Shown here in pieces: positions 24,944-25,922 of a stretch of DNA of 25,922 nucleotides. The DNA comes from Branchiostoma floridae (lineage: Eukaryota; Chordata; Leptocardii; Amphioxiformes; Branchiostomatidae), in NCBI RefSeq assembly GCF_000003815.2, contig NC_049990.1:1803883-1829804 (forward strand), written 5' to 3'. How positions within the stretch are numbered: position 1 is the stretch's first letter; each line of letters starts with the position of its first letter. A program made the position numbers and the translations under genes. The notes below the pieces were generated by a model. The model was not told the origin of the DNA. It searched no databases and saw nothing but the letters and a program-made list of their open reading frames with translations.

Positions 24944-25922
24944 CGAAACAACTTTTTTTAACAAAATGGATGAATACAAACTATAACAGTTAATAACCAA
25001 GATAGATGTTAAAAGTAAATTCAACTTATACTACAAGAGTATTGACACCTCTATTGGTCTACTGTTCTCCAATCTAACTGCAAGTCTAAAATCTATAACG
25101 TTACAGAACATAGTTAGAGATACTAGTACTATTCTTAGGTGAAAGGGAAAATAACAAGTTCGCTACTCTTCTTCTTTAGACATTGGCTTGGTACTGTTCA
25201 ATAAGTGCGATATAGGCACAAAAACAATCTTCAATGTCAAGTTCTAGTTCTACTTTACAAATCACTGTTAAATTTTAGCTTAGTTACAAAATAAATGTTA
25301 CGTTCTATTTACAAAAGGCATGTTACTTTCAGTTCTACTTCATTGGCAAACCATAAAACACGATCTACTTTAAAGGAATTGCTAAATAGCAAACAAACTT
25401 CTACTTTTTTCTTGTAGACACACCTTGCTACCTTGCTACTGTATGTGAATATGTAAACAAAGATACCAAAGTGTGCTAGTTCCAGTTCTAGTTTGCTGCG
25501 AAACAATTCAAACATCTACAATATTCCGTCATAGAGTTCCAGTTGACGTCTAGTTTGCTGCGAAAAAACAATTCAAACAACATCTACAATATTCCGTCAT
25601 AGAAGTTACAAAACAGGAAATGCACTTGATAAACATCCTACAAAACTACCTGCTTGGAAACTTAATTCTAGAATACCATGATAGGGAACTTCACTATATA
25701 CATGAAGAAAAGGTTACAAAAAAAGAAATGAACTTGAACATGATACACATGCAACAAAACTACCATCTTGGAAACTAAATTCTAGAGCCACTGGTAACTG
25801 AACTTCACTATTTACAAGTCAAGTCAAGTCATGATCAAAACGGGACCGCATAACAGAAAAAAACTGTCGCCTCAAAACACGAACTGAACTGGCTGTACTG
25901 CCCTCGTGTCAGTGCATGTGAC
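24944..25922 (-). other. 3' UTR of a fifth ZNF gene (gene beyond the window)
   Basis: Closely similar to the unit-1 3' UTR throughout, with 25684-25860 matching 3344-3518 apart from two single-base indels. If the spacing of unit 1 holds, the stop codon of a fifth ZNF gene would lie roughly 100-150 bp past the right edge. Near 25480-25602 there is a private duplication of about 60 bp (TCTAGTTTGCTGCGAAA to ATTCCGTCATAGA). No gene lies within this part. Confidence 0.6.

Overview
This is eukaryotic DNA carrying a head-to-tail tandem array of C2H2 zinc-finger (ZNF) genes, all on the minus strand. The finger framework (CEECSRQF-x5[14 protein letters not shown]) and the short basic leader ([18 protein letters not shown]) are typical of the large ZNF family I know from amphioxus (Branchiostoma). 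The mix of Tc1/mariner, hAT-like and LINE insertions with satellites fits a lophotrochozoan- or cephalochordate-type invertebrate genome. Amphioxus is my inference; no database was searched.

Layout. 1-410: no gene, one CG/TG/G microsatellite. 421-2150: a 121-bp satellite (12 good copies, then decayed ones) ending in a long inverted repeat. From about 2221 the window consists of repeat units of about 4 kb core length, each reading left to right: a conserved LTR-like block, a conserved minus-strand poly(A) signal, a 3' UTR of about 0.7-1.1 kb (2.5 kb in unit 3, which holds a LINE), a single intronless coding exon, an intron, a noncoding first exon and a TATA-less-looking promoter. Unit 1 (2221-6200) has a 12-finger gene, unit 2 (6201-12179) a 13-finger gene, unit 3 (12180-18640) a 7-finger gene and unit 4 (18641-24434) a 9-finger gene. 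Unit 5 (24435-end) contains only the 3' part of a fifth unit; its coding exon lies beyond the window.

Unit lengths differ mainly because of insertions: a 1.25-kb Tc1-like element and a LINE 3' scrap in intron 2, a 1.56-kb 5'-truncated LINE in the 3' UTR of gene 3, a 429-bp hAT-like MITE in intron 3, and a 2.06-kb inverted-repeat element filled with 60-bp satellites in intron 4. Using another unit as the empty site fixes most insertion ends.

The genes look like a rapidly diversifying DNA-binding family: linkers and zinc ligands are nearly invariant, while helix positions -1, 2, 3 and 6 differ between paralogues. All four coding regions end where a further finger begins out of frame; in genes 1, 2 and 4 the stop codon is made from that finger's own Cys-Glu-Glu codons. 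Gene 3 shows the most decay: fewest fingers, shifted start codon, lost promoter motifs and a duplicated broken 3' end.
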